A stretch of 64,000 nucleotides of DNA, taken from NCBI RefSeq assembly GCF_000327385.1, contig NW_008709614.1, positions 728,969-792,968 on the forward strand. Direction: 5' to 3'. A program made the position numbers and the translations under genes. Numbering within the stretch: position 1 is the stretch's first letter; the number at the start of each line of letters is the position of its first letter. The stretch comes from Lottia gigantea (taxonomy: Eukaryota > Mollusca > Gastropoda > Lottiidae). Below are positions 12,520-26,200 of the stretch, one piece after another. A model generated the notes under the pieces. It was not told the origin of the DNA and did not search any database. It saw nothing but the letters and a program-made list of their open reading frames with translations.

Positions 12520-14067
12520 GGTCTATATAACTCTCCATCCAAATATCATTCATAAAAATAAAACTATCCTGAACCATAAGCCCATCTCATTTGTATTCCT
12601 TTAACTCACTTGACAAGATTTTACAATTACAAATTCCTACCGAATTTTTAGATTTATATGGTCACCAACACTTTCATATTATGAACATTATTATTAGTAA
12701 TGGTCCAAATCTCTCATCAGTAAAAAGCGATATTTCACTAAAACACAGAATATTTACTTATATAGTATCAGAATTTTCATCAAATATTACAATTATAGCT
12801 TAATCTCACACAACAGATCCACATGATGGCAACAATTGAATTTACAGCCAGAAACAACCAGGGAAATAGATTATAACTTATAGTATAATGGTGCTATAAT
12901 TTGCATAGTTAAAGAGGATGGAATAATTAGTCAAAAATATTACAGAACTCTATAAAATCATGTAGATATAATGTTAAAAAATAAAATAAAGGAATGAATG
13001 TAAAAATATCACGTGCAAATTAAAATATTTGGTAGATAGAGATATGTACATATTTGTTAATAAATTAATGATTAAAATACATATATTACATAAATAATAT
13101 AGTCTTATCAAACTCTTATCCACATTATTAATACCCAAACAAGCAACCTTTACTTTTCAGAGGCAAATGCTTTTCAAATATTTTGGCCTTATAAGAAGCT
13201 GTTATACAGTGGAAGATGGGTTCAATTATTGAATACTAGATGGAAAAAGCATTACCTATTACAAATACAAGTACTGACAGAGTACCATGAAGTTTTTGCC
13301 CAAAATAAATGCTGATGTTGATTCAGTTGTTTTCTATATAGAATCAGAATCACCATTTATTGACAATTTTTTACTACTTAAATCACTCTGATGTAATCAA
13401 ATATAACAATGACAAATATAGCAGGACAAGTTATTTGTGTATATCTGGGTACTTCACGTTTTCAAGAATGAAGAAATATATAATATTTATGAGACATGTT
13501 AAAGATAAGGCAGCATTCATAGATTTTCTATTTTCACCAATATGAACTAACTGCCCAATTTACAAACTAGAATATCATCTAATCTTCTTATAATGAGTAT
13601 CGTTAGCAATGAGACATGTTTACATCTTCACTTTATGGTACAAAATAACATCACAAAGAAATATTTTGAATGAACTGTTTATGTAAATACAATCAAACAG
13701 ATTTGTAAAAAGTTGCATTACATTGTAATTTCATGTTTTGTATAAATTCATATACATATTACACAATACGGCTTAGATGTAAAAACATTTTAAGGCATAC
13801 CCAAAAGATCCAAATCACAGTCAAAAATGGAAAAAAAAATGATGCACAACTCATCTATAATAGGAATGTTATCAGAATGTAAGGTAATGAAATATACACT
13901 AATAATGATAATTGTATAGAAATATTATGATAAAATTCTTCAATAAATATAAGATACATAATAAAAACATGTTGGATTTTCAGAAATAGCACATCATAAT
14001 ATATATATGTAAAACACCGTAAAATAGAACAATGTCTCCCACAAAAAGAAAAAATAAATCATAAAAA
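12520..14067. other. Intergenic plus 3' UTR of the minus-strand PH-actin gene
   Basis: This AT-rich sequence has no exon that I can support. On the minus strand it should contain the 3' UTR of the PH-actin gene. A minus-strand AATAAA (TTTATT on plus) lies near 13355, which would give a UTR of about 0.7 kb. Confidence 0.45.
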
Positions 14068-14220
14068 TCATGCAGTTGGTGCCTGCCATTTTCTGAATGC
14101 TTTCTTTCCTTCAGTTTTCCATTGATTTTTATCAATACACATCATTTCAAATTCATTCATACCAGCAACAGAACAGGCGCCAATATAAGCAGCATGGTAC
14201 CGGTTCTGAGAAGCGTGTAC
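14068..14220 (-). CDS. PH-actin last exon: actin subdomain 1 C-terminus
   Basis: The acceptor on minus is ATTATTTTAG, and the exon runs 50 codons to TGA at 14070-14068. It encodes YHAAYIGACSVAGMNEFEMM, aligning with actin's WIGGSILASLSTFQQMW, then a basic tail ending KKAFRKWQAPTA that replaces actin's HRKCF end. Confidence 0.9.
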   Translation of the reverse strand, partial: VHASQNRYHAAYIGACSVAGMNEFEMMCIDKNQWKTEGKKAFRKWQAPTA

Positions 14221-17200
14221 CTAAAATAATATAGTAATTAGTAAGTATGGTATTCATTTGGAACTTATTGATTTAGGGGTACCATGTCCAAATATAACCT
14301 CAATATGTCTAACTAAAACCCCTTTTACAGAATGCTGCTATAAAGTGTTCCGTTGTCAGTCCTGATCAGGCAGCAATAAATTGTTCCCATTTTTAAACTC
14401 TATATTCAAACTGTTTACAAAACATCAATTTATCGATTCCGTTCTGAGAACAGTTCAGTGGGCCAGAATTGGAACGGTTCTCAGAACCTCCTACCATTTA
14501 CGCAAAATTACATTTTGTAATGTAAAAGGGGTTTATGTCATGTTATGTTTTAGCTATTAATGAAATTTTTCATCTTGAAATTATTGCTTGCTCATTGGGA
14601 GAAAATTTGGTTGAAGAAACAGTTGAAGGTCAGTCCTGGTATTTAAGTCATCTTACCTCTATAGGTACACCAGGTGGAGCTAGTTTTGTCAGTTCTATTT
14701 TAAATCTATCAGCAAAGCCTGGTAACATAGTTACTCCACCAGATAAATATATAGCTCTATAATATACATAGAAAATAACCTCAAATATATGTTAATATTG
14801 TTTTAAGCTCTTAGGCAATTGAAGTTTGATTTAGTTTATGATTTCGGGTAGTGTTGTCTCCAATAAGGACACCACGACCAGTGGATCCTGTAACTTTAAT
14901 TAAACTATTGACTCACAAGGAATGGAGCTTATTTTTTATGTTAATAACAAATTTTACTTGTTCAGAATCTGAACTTAAGAAACAAGTTCTTTGACCTTTT
15001 TGAGAATCTCAACTTATCAAAGTACTTTCTATAATGAAATCATCAATAAATATTCTGTAACCAGCGATAAAAAAAATACTCACAGCTCTAATAAGATAAA
15101 TAATAACTTTAAAAAAGAATGACTAGTAGCATACCTATACATGTGTCTCCTGTTATCCATGGGACACATCTGTATAGCTTGAAATACCAGTTTATGTAAA
15201 TTAGGAAAATCCATTTCCCACATGTCAGTATCAAATAAACCTTCTGTACTTTTAAATCTTCCTTCATCATATTTCACTTCACTAAAAACAGAAAAATGAA
15301 AAAAACATTGGAGATGAATAATAATAACAAAAATAAAGTACAGAAATAAATATTTCAAAGAAAAATGAAAGAGCTTAATATTTGACTATGAAATAATAAA
15401 GCTTAATATTTTACTATAAAATAATAGAGCTTAATATTTTACTATAAAAATAATAGAGCTTAATATTTTACTATGAAATAACTGAGTTTAATATTTTACT
15501 ATGAAATAATAGAGCTTAATAATTTACTCTGAAATAATAGAGCTAATTTTTTACTCTGAAATAATAGAGAATATTTTACTCTGAAATAATAGAGAATATT
15601 TTACTCTGAAATAATAGAGCTTATTTTTTAATATGAAATAATAGATCTTATATTTTACTCTGAAAAAATAGAGCTTAATAATTTACTCTGAAATAATAGA
15701 GCTTATTTTTTACTATGAAATAATAGAGAATATTTTACTCTGAAATAATAGAGCTTATTTTTTACTATGAATCACGAGATGAAGCATTGATTATGAATTA
15801 AAATCATTGTAAACTTACGAATAAGCTGTTGGTGGTAAATCAAAGCCATCTAATTTAACTGTTGTAGATATTTTATTGTCAGCATTTTTACATTCACTTA
15901 ATTCATTCTTATAATGACTGGCTACATAACAACTCTGTAACATTAAAAAACATGGTTAGATGACTGCCTTATGATTAATATACCTCAGACGTAATGGATG
16001 TGATTTTTTGTCACCGGTAGGACCAGACATATATTACTATTTAAGAGAATTTTCATCATAACAAAAGCTTAATTTGTATAAATGTCTGTATCTATACAAA
16101 GCTGAACCATTAATGAGTCCATCAAGACATTACTATGTCCCTGTGCCTAAAGACTAATTTTGGTAATGTCTAGATCCCACACTATACCTTTATTGGTACT
16201 AGCATCAACATAGGCAATGCTAAACTAGCAACCCTTTGCTTGGGATTACTTTTCAAGAGTTCACATAGCTTATTCTGAGTATATGTTTTTTTTTTACCTG
16301 TTCCATAATATATTTAACTATTAATTGTTCTATAGTAGATTGGAAGGAGTAATTATTTTCTAATAAAGATTGTGTTAAAGAATTCTGTATTTTGTCAGAA
16401 CCATAAGGTAATCTAGAAACACCACCAGATATCACAAAACCTGAAATGATCAAAATATCAGAAAAACATTCAGATAGGAAACATCTCAGCACTGCCAGAT
16501 TATGTTTTGGATCATTTCATCACCAAAGTCTCTTTTCCAGTCCTACACACAAGTTGTTTGTTGATCAATCAAACGAACTGGATTCAAGGGCTAGCAATCT
16601 ATTTTTGTATTGGCTTTCAACTCCTATCACCTGGCCTTTCCCGTGCCCGACTCTGGCTCAATGAATATTTACTGGGCTAAACACGAGTAGATTGTTGACT
16701 GCTACATGATGGTGACAACAATTTATATGCAATGGTTAGAACCTCTGAGAGTTGACCCAGCGTGAGCTGTCAATTTTAATAACACAAATCCCAGGAAGGT
16801 TCCAAACAAAATATTAAAATCTTGAGCTTACCATCATATATAGGTAATATTTCTATTCTCTGTCCAATATCTACTATAATACCAGAAGTAGCTTTATAAG
16901 AATAAAGTGAAAGAAGAGATTGTTGTACCATACATACACCACACATATTGTACTGGTTTATAAATACTTCCATTAAGCCTTCCTTTAAATTATCACCTAA
17001 GCTCTGTGGTGTACTCAACATAACCTGCAAAATTATAAAATCTTAGAAATACTGGATGCAAAATGTAACTTATAAACAATTACATAACATTACTTTAATA
17101 TAACTCACTACAGTTGATGCCTTGAAGATTTTGTATATGCTAGCTTTAACAGTTATACATCTTATCATAACCAGTCAGAAAATTATTAATGATACATTCA

Positions 17201-20200
17201 AACTATTAATAGTATAATCAAACTATTAATAGTATAATCAAACTGTTTATAGTAAAATCAAACTATTAATAGTATAATCAAACTGTTTATAGTAAAATCA
17301 AACTGTTAATAGTATAATCAAACTGTTAATAGTAAAATCAAACTGTTAATAGTATAATAAAACTGTTAATAGTAAAATCAAACAGTTAATAGTATAATAA
17401 AACTGTTAATAGTATAATCAAACTGTTAATAGTATAATCAAACTGTTAATAGTATAATCAAACTGTTAATAGTGCATTCAAACTATTAATAGTATAATCT
17501 AACTGTTAATAGTATAATCAACCTGTTAATAGTGCATTCAAACTATTAATAGTATAATCAAACTGTTAATAGTATAATCAAACTGTTAATAGTATAATCA
17601 AACTGTTAATAGTGCATTCAAACTATTAATAGTATAATCAAACTGTTAATAGTATAATCAAACTGTTATAGAATAATCAAACTATTAATAGTATAATCAA
17701 ATTATTAATAGTATAATCAAACTGTTAATAATTTAATCAAACTATCAATAGTATAATCGAACTATTAATACTATAATCAAACTGTTAATAGTATAATCAA
17801 ACTGTTAATAGTAAAATCAAACTGTTAATAGTGTCATCAAACTATTAATGGTACATTCAAACTATTAATAGTATAGTCAAACTATTAATGGCACATTCAA
17901 ACTGTTAATAGTGTCATCAAACTATTAATAGTATAATCATACTGTTAATAGTATAATCAAACTGTTAATAGTATAATCAAACTGTTAATAGTGTCATCAA
18001 ACTATTAATAGTATAATCAAACTGTTAATAGTGTCATCAAACTATTAATAGTATAATCAAACTGTTAATAGTGTCATCAAACTATTAATGGTACATTCAA
18101 ACTATTAATAGTATAATCAAACTATTAATGGTACATTCAAACTATTAATAGTATAATCAAACTATAAATGGTACATTCAAGCTGTTAATAGTATAATCAA
18201 ACTATTAATAGTATAATCAAACTGTTAATAGTATAATCAAACAGTTAATAGTGCATTCAAACTATTAATAGTATAATCAAACTGTTAATAGTATAATCAA
18301 ACTGTTATAGAATAATCAAACTATTAATAGTATAATCAAATTATTAATAGTATAATCAAACTGTTAATAATTTAATCAAACTATCAATAGTATAATCGAA
18401 CTATTAATAGTATAATCAAACTGTTAATAGTATAATCAAACTGTTAATAGTATAATCAAACTGTTATAGTATAATCAAACTATTAATAGTATAATCAAAC
18501 TGTTAATAGTATAATCAAACTGTTAATAGTATAATCAAACTGTTAATAGTATAATCAAACTGTTAATAATTTAATCAATCTATCAATAGTATAATCGAAC
18601 TCTTAATAGTATAATCAAACTGTTAATAGTATAATCAAACTGTTAATAGTAAAATCAAACTGTTAATAGTGTCATCAAACTATTAATAGTATAATCAAAC
18701 TGTTAATAGTGTCATCAAACTATTAATGGTACATTCAAACTGTTAATAGTATAATCAAACTATTAATAGTATAATCAAACTGTTAATAGTATAATCAAAC
18801 TGTTAATAGTATAATCAAACTGTTACTAGTGTCATCAAACTATTAATAGTATAATCAAACTGTTAATAATCAAACTATTAATAGTATAATCAAACTATTA
18901 ATAGTATAATCAAACTATTAATAGTATAATCAAACTGTTAATAGTATAATCAAACTGTTAATAGTATAATCAAACTGTTAATAGTATAATCAAACTGTTA
19001 ATAGTGTAATCAAACTGTTAAAAGTGTCATCAAACTATTAATGGTACATTCAAACTATTAGTTAATTTAATCAAACTATCAAATAGTATAATCGAACTAT
19101 TAATAGTATAATCAAACTATTAATAGTATAATCAAACTGTTAATAATTTAATCAAACTATCAATAGTATAATCGAACTATTAATAGTATAATCAAACTGT
19201 TAATAGTATAATCAAACTGTTAATAGTAAAATCAAACTGTTAATAGTGTCATCAAACTATTAATAGTATAATCAAACTGTTAATAGTGTCATCAAACTAT
19301 TAATGGTACATTCAAACTATTAATAGTATAGTCAAACTATTAATGGCACATTCAAACTGTTAATAGTGTCATCAAACTATTAATAGTATAATCAAACTGT
19401 TAATAGTGTCATCAAACTATTAATAGTATAATCAAACTGTTAATAGTGTCATCAAACTATTAATAGTATAATCAAACTGTTTATAGTGTCATCAAACTAT
19501 TAATGGTACATTCAAACTATTAATAGTATAATCAAACTATTAATGGTACATTCAAACTATTAATAGTATAATCAAACTATAAATGGTACATTCAAGCTGC
19601 TAATAGTATAATCAAACTATTAATAGTATAATCAAACTGTTAATAGTATAATCAAACTGTTAATAGTGCATTCAAACTATTAATAGTATAATCAAACTGT
19701 TAATAGTATAATCAAACTGTTAATAGTATAATCAAACTATTAACAGTATAATCAAACTGTTAATAGTATAATCAAACTGTTAATAATTTAATCAAACTAT
19801 CAATAGTATAATCGAACTCTTAATAGTATAATCAAACTGTTAATAGTATAATCAAACTGTTAATAGTAAAATCAAACTGTTAATAGTGTCATCAAACTAT
19901 TAATAGTATAATCAAACTGTTAATAGTGTCATCAAACTATTAATGGTACATTCAAACTATTAATAGTATAATCAAACTATTAATAGTATAATCAAACTAT
20001 TAATAGTATAATCAAACTGTTAATAGTATAATCAAACTGTTAATAGTATAATCAAACTATTAATAGTATTTTAATCAAACTATTAATAGCATAATCAAAC
20101 TGTTAATAGTGTCATCAAACTATTAATGGTACATTCAAACTATTAGTAGTATAATCAAACTATTAATAGTATAATCAAACTGTTAATAGTATAATCAAAC

Positions 20201-23200
20201 TGTTAATAGTATAATCAAACTATTAATAGTATTTTAATCAAACTATTAATAGCATAATCAAACTGTTAATAGTGTCATCAAACTATTAATAGTATAATCA
20301 AACTGTTAATAGTTTCATCAAACTATTAATAGTATAATCAAACTATTAATAGCATAATCAAACTGTTAATAGTTTCATCAAACTGTTAATAGTATAATCA
20401 AACTATTAATAGTATTTCAATCAAACTATTAATAGTATAATAAATCTTACTGACTAAGAAATAGGTCACAGGATCCAATATTTATTTTATTTCAGAATTA
20501 TGTGTAGCAAATTCAGGCAACAAGAAACACTAATCTTAACTTCTTTAAGAAGAGTTACAAGTCTGCCAAGAACAGCAACCATTACATTATATGAAGGCAT
20601 CCACATTTTAAAGTACAGTAAATTTGTTAATGGTTATCAAACAAAGTGCTTCAATCTATCAATATTACTGTCAGCATGGAATCCTTAGATAACAAACAAA
20701 TACTTACCCAGTGCTGTGACGGATTGATCTTTAACTCAGTAAATATTTTTTGAAATAAAACTTTTATAACTTTCCAATCAATGGTAAACTGAAATTAAAA
20801 TATTTGTGGAACATCAAAAATATAAAATCATTAAACCCTTATATGTTTTTTATCTAGTTTTAAATTTCATTAATAAGTTTTGCTGTCCCAGAACTTTCTT
20901 TTCTTATTGTGAAGAAAAATCAGAAATCATTGTTTTTAAAATTGTAAGACACTTAGGGATATTAACACAACACAAATTAGATCCTTTTGAACTGATAAAA
21001 AATGCTCTAGAAATATTTGTTTTATCTATGAATATAATATGAAATATCTGTTAATACAGTAATGATATATAATTTAACATATTACATGCACAGATGCTAT
21101 AAATTCTTTTTCTAAATAGATATTCCTGTACTTGAGAAGTAAATAACATGTTTCACCGTTATGCTTCAATTAGTACAATACCAAGAGATAATCATATCAT
21201 CATAATAATTAAATAACAGTGCATGCAATCATTCAATATGTGCCTTTTTGTCATGCAGTAAAGCAGGGCTGTTGATTTGGCTAAGTTGCCAGTTATGTTA
21301 GTTATAATCTACAAATTCATGGGCAGACTTTTTGACATCCCATATCAATTTTTGGGTAAATCTAGATATCCAATCATTGGATCATATTATGTGCAAACTG
21401 GTACTTTTGCAGTTTCATGTATATCTCAATGTTGCCTGTCTTACACTCATTGATATACTTAACATGCACATGCAAAATTACTATTTCTATTTTTAGCATA
21501 CTTAGGCTTAACGAATCTTTCGTATTGAAAACAAACAAATTTTTTTTTTAAATCTACTGGTAAAACTTGTTTTTTAAAACAGCCCTGCATGAATAACATG
21601 AACAATAATTCAAACATGCTAAAAGATGCTTCAACATACAAAGATAAAACGTGCCAATAAAATCACATTTGAATACAGTGATTACTTACTATGCCTATTG
21701 ACACCTTAAATTAAGACATATAGAAATAGTGAATGAAAGAGATGTGAAATAGTCAAACTCTGTCAACCCTGTGAAATAAGAATAATAAGTTATGAAAATA
21801 ATTTTGTTTCCTTAAACATTACTTCTATTATAAAGATATCCTTTCCAAAAAAAATAAAATTGATAAAATACATAAATTATACCTGAAAATCTCCTCTATT
21901 TCTAGGGTTGTACTAATACAGATAAAATTGATAAAATACTAAAATTCAACCAGAAAGATGGATGTTATAAAGAGAAAGTTGAATGTTATGACTAAATAGA
22001 TGAATGTTATAATGAGAAAGATGAATGTTATAACTAAAAAGATGAATGTTATAACTAAATAGTTGAATGTTATAACTAAATAGTTGAATGTTATAACTAA
22101 ATAGTTGAATGTTATAACTAAAAAGATGAATGTTATAACTAAATAGATGAATGTTATAACTAAATAGTTGAATGTTATAACTAAATAGTTGAATGTTATA
22201 ACTAAATAGTTGAATGTTATAACTAAATAGTTGAATGTTATAACTAAATAGATGAATGTTATAAAGATAAAGATGAATGTTATAACTAAATAGATGAATG
22301 TTATAACTAAAAAGATGAATGTTATAACTAAATAGATGAATGTTATAACTAAATAGTTGAATGTTATAACTAAATAGTTGAATGTTATAACTAAATAGTT
22401 GAATGTTATAACTAAATAGTTGAATGTTATAACTAAATAGATGAATGTTATAAAGATAAAGATGAATGTTATAACTAAAAATATGAATGTTATAACTAAA
22501 AATATGAATAATATGACTAAATAGATGAATGTTATAAAGAGAAAGATGAATGTTATGACTAAATAGATGAATGTTATAAAGAGAAAGATGAATGTTATAA
22601 CTAAATAGATGAATGTTATAACTTAATAGTTGAATGTTATAACTAAATAGATGAATGTTATAACTAAATAGATGAATGTTATAACTAAATAGTTGAATGT
22701 TATAACTTAATAGTTGAATGTTATAACTAAATAGATGAATGTTATAAAGAGAAAGATGAATGTTATAACTAAATAGATGAATGTTATAAAGAGAAAGATG
22801 AATGTTATAACTAAAAATATGAATAATATGACTAAATAGATGAATGTTATAACGAGAAAGATGAATGTTATGACTAAATAGATGAATGTTATAAAGAGAA
22901 AGATGAATGTTATAACTAAATAGATGAATGTTATAACTAAATAGATCAATGTTATAACTAAAAAGATGAATGTTATAACTAAATAGATGAATGTTATAAC
23001 TAAATAGATGAATGTTATAAAGAGAAAGATGAATGTTATAACTAAAAATATGAATAATATGACTAAATAGATGAATGTTATAACGAGAAAGATGAATGTT
23101 ATGACTAAATAGATGAATGTTATAAAGAGAAAGATGAATGTTATAACTAAATAGATGAATGTTATAAAGAGAAAGATGAATGTTATAACTAAAAATATGA

Positions 23201-26200
23201 ATAATATGACTAAATAGATGAATGTTATAACGAGAAAGATGAATGTTATAACTAAATAGATGAATGTTATAACTTAATAGTTGAATGTTATAACTAAATA
23301 GATGAATGTTATAACTAAATAGTTGAATGTTATAACTTAATAGTTGAATGTTATAACTAAATAGATGAATGTTATAAAGAGAAAGATGAATGTTATAACT
23401 AAATAGATGAATGTTATAACTTAATAGTTGAATGTTATAACTAAATAGATGAATGTTATAACTAAATAGATGAATGTTATAACTAAATAGTTGAATGTTA
23501 TAACTAAATAGTTGAATGTTATAACTAAATAGATGAATGTTATAACTAAATAGATGAATGTTATAACTAAATAGATGAATGTTATAACTAAAAAGATGAA
23601 TGTTATAACTACAAAGATGAATGTTATAACTACAAAGATGAATGTTATAAAGAGAAGGATGAATGTTATAACTACAAAGATGAATGTTATAACTAAATAG
23701 ATGAATGTTATAAAGACAAAGATGAATGTTATAACTACAAAGATGAATGTTATAACTAAATAGATGAATGTTATAACTAAATAGTTGAATGTTATAACTT
23801 AATAGTTGAATGTTATAACTAAATAGTTGAATGTCTAAATAGATGAATGTTATAAAGAGAAAGATGTATGTTATAAAGAGAAAGATGAATGTTATAACTA
23901 AATAGATGAATGTTATAACTAAATAGATGAATGTTATAACTAAAAAGATGAATGTTATGACTAAATAGTTGAATGTTATAACTAAATAGTTGAATGTCTA
24001 AATTGATGAATGTTATAAAGAGAAAGATGTATGTTATAAAGAGAAAGATGAATGTTATAACTAAATAGATGAATGTTATAACTAAAAAGATGAATGTTAA
24101 AAAGAAAAAAATGATGGATGTTATAAATAAATAGATGGAAGTTATAACTAAAAAGATGAATGTTATAACTAAATAGATGAATGTTATAACTAAATAGTTG
24201 AATGTTATAAAGATATAGATGAATGTTATAACTAAATAGATGAATGTTATAACTAAATAGATGAATGTTATAAAGACAAAGATGGAAGTTATAACTAAAA
24301 AGATGAATGTTATAACTAAATAGATGAATGTTATAACTAAATAGATGAATGTTATAACTAAATAGTTGAATGTTATAACTAAATAGTTGAATGTTATAAC
24401 TAAATAGATGAATGTTATAACTAAATAGATGAATGTTATAACTAAATAGATGAATGTTATAAATACAAAGATGAATGTTATAAAGAGAAAGATGAATGTT
24501 ATAACTAAATAGATGAATGTTATAACTAAATAGTTGAATGTTATAACTAAATAGATGAATGTTATAACTAAATAGTTGAATGTTATAACTAAATATATGA
24601 ATGTTATAACTAAATAGATGAATGTTATAACTAAATAGTTGAATGTTATAACTTAATAGTTGAATGTTATAACTAAATAGTTGAATGTTATAACTAAATA
24701 GTTGAATGTTATAACTAAATAGTTGAATGTTATAACTAAATAGTTGAATGTTATAACTAAATAGTTGAATGTTATAAAGAGAAAGATGAATGTTATAACT
24801 AAATAGATGAATGTTATAACTAAATAGATGAATGTTATAACTAAATAGTTGAATGTTATAACTAAATAGATGAATGTTATAACTAAATAGATGAATGTTA
24901 TAACTAAATAGTTAAATGTTATAAAGAGAAAGATGAATGTTACAAGGCTATTTGAAACAAAATCTGGAATTTGCTTTTGATATTTCTTAAATGAGAAAAT
25001 TTCAGCATGTTTTAGCTATGTACAAGATTTCATGAAAACAAAAAAATACTAAGATATAATAGATAAATTATTAGTAAATAGTATTCAATACCTTATCTAT
25101 TTTATTAGATGGATGGACTGGATAAACTAAATTACTATTAGATCTATTTTCTGGTTTATAAGCATCAGCACCAACAATAATATCACCAGTCGTCTTGTTA
25201 ACAGAGGCTACACATGGGAAAAATAACTGGGGAAGAGATGCTGAAATAATCAGATTAATTATTAAAACACTTCAAATTCTGATTATTTTATTTAAAGGCT
25301 TAGGATTGACCTCTTTAAATGGAAATTGCAATTGAAATGGAGTTCTACCATTGGGCTGATCCTGAGAGTGTTTGAAAAACCTCACCACAACCTTCTTATA
25401 GAGCTGTATAGAAAATAAATACAGTAATTAAATATCTTCACTGTTAAAATAGTGGCCATCACATCAATTGAGTCCAACTTCAGTAGGGATGCAGGCTGAA
25501 AATAGGTCAGTTGTCTAAGGATCGTATAGCGTGAAATAAATAAACATATTACCTTGTTCTCCTAATAAACCTGCTCTGATTGCACTACTACCCATATCAA
25601 CAACTAACACTTTCTACAAATATAATGACAGACATAAATATTATTAACTTGAGCTCCACTCATTCTGCCAAATGAACCTTACATACACGATCTGCATAAG
25701 AACAACTAATCTTTGAAATCACCGTAAAAAGTTAAGACAGGCATATGAAAAAGTAAGTGTATTTACTGAATTAAACAGATAAGAAGACCTCAGAATCATA
25801 TCTAACAGAGCTCACTTCATAAGTTATAATGTGGCTCAATAAAAATAAGTATTACAGACTTACCTTTTTTGGATGTGGATTAGCATATAATACAGGTTGT
25901 AGATAACCTGCTTTAGTATTATCAGCTATTTGACTGTCTAATGCTAGTTTCCATTGACCATATTCTTTATCACTAGGAACTCTTACCATTAAAAATTTAC
26001 CTCTCTGTATGATTAACAAAATATTTATATTATAATTATCTTGTAGTTTCTGGTACCATTTCTATCATTGAATGCATGAAGATGAAGTTACTTAGCGCAT
26101 TTAACATTACTGTGTTTTTTTAATTTTTCTATATATTATGTATCATGTTTTTTCATTTGATCAAATAACCCATAAATGAAAACATTATTAAGTACATCCT

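Noticed and set aside
12060-12542. Several reading frames on both strands that might be host genes
   Set aside because: All lie inside the 593-bp Harbinger-like element between its terminal repeats, so they are remnants of transposon genes.
14535-14762. Plus-strand 75-codon frame
   Set aside because: It overlaps the minus-strand exon encoding the actin adenosine loop (14657-14756) and is its antisense.
22707-22949. Minus-strand 80-codon frame of hydrophobic (V/L)ITFI repeats
   Set aside because: It is only the 21-bp minisatellite read in a frame without stops; the unit length is a multiple of three and nothing else supports coding.
17187-24945. CRISPR-like array of short repeats
   Set aside because: Units are directly abutting with no spacers, the setting is eukaryotic introns, and monomers vary gradually as in minisatellites.
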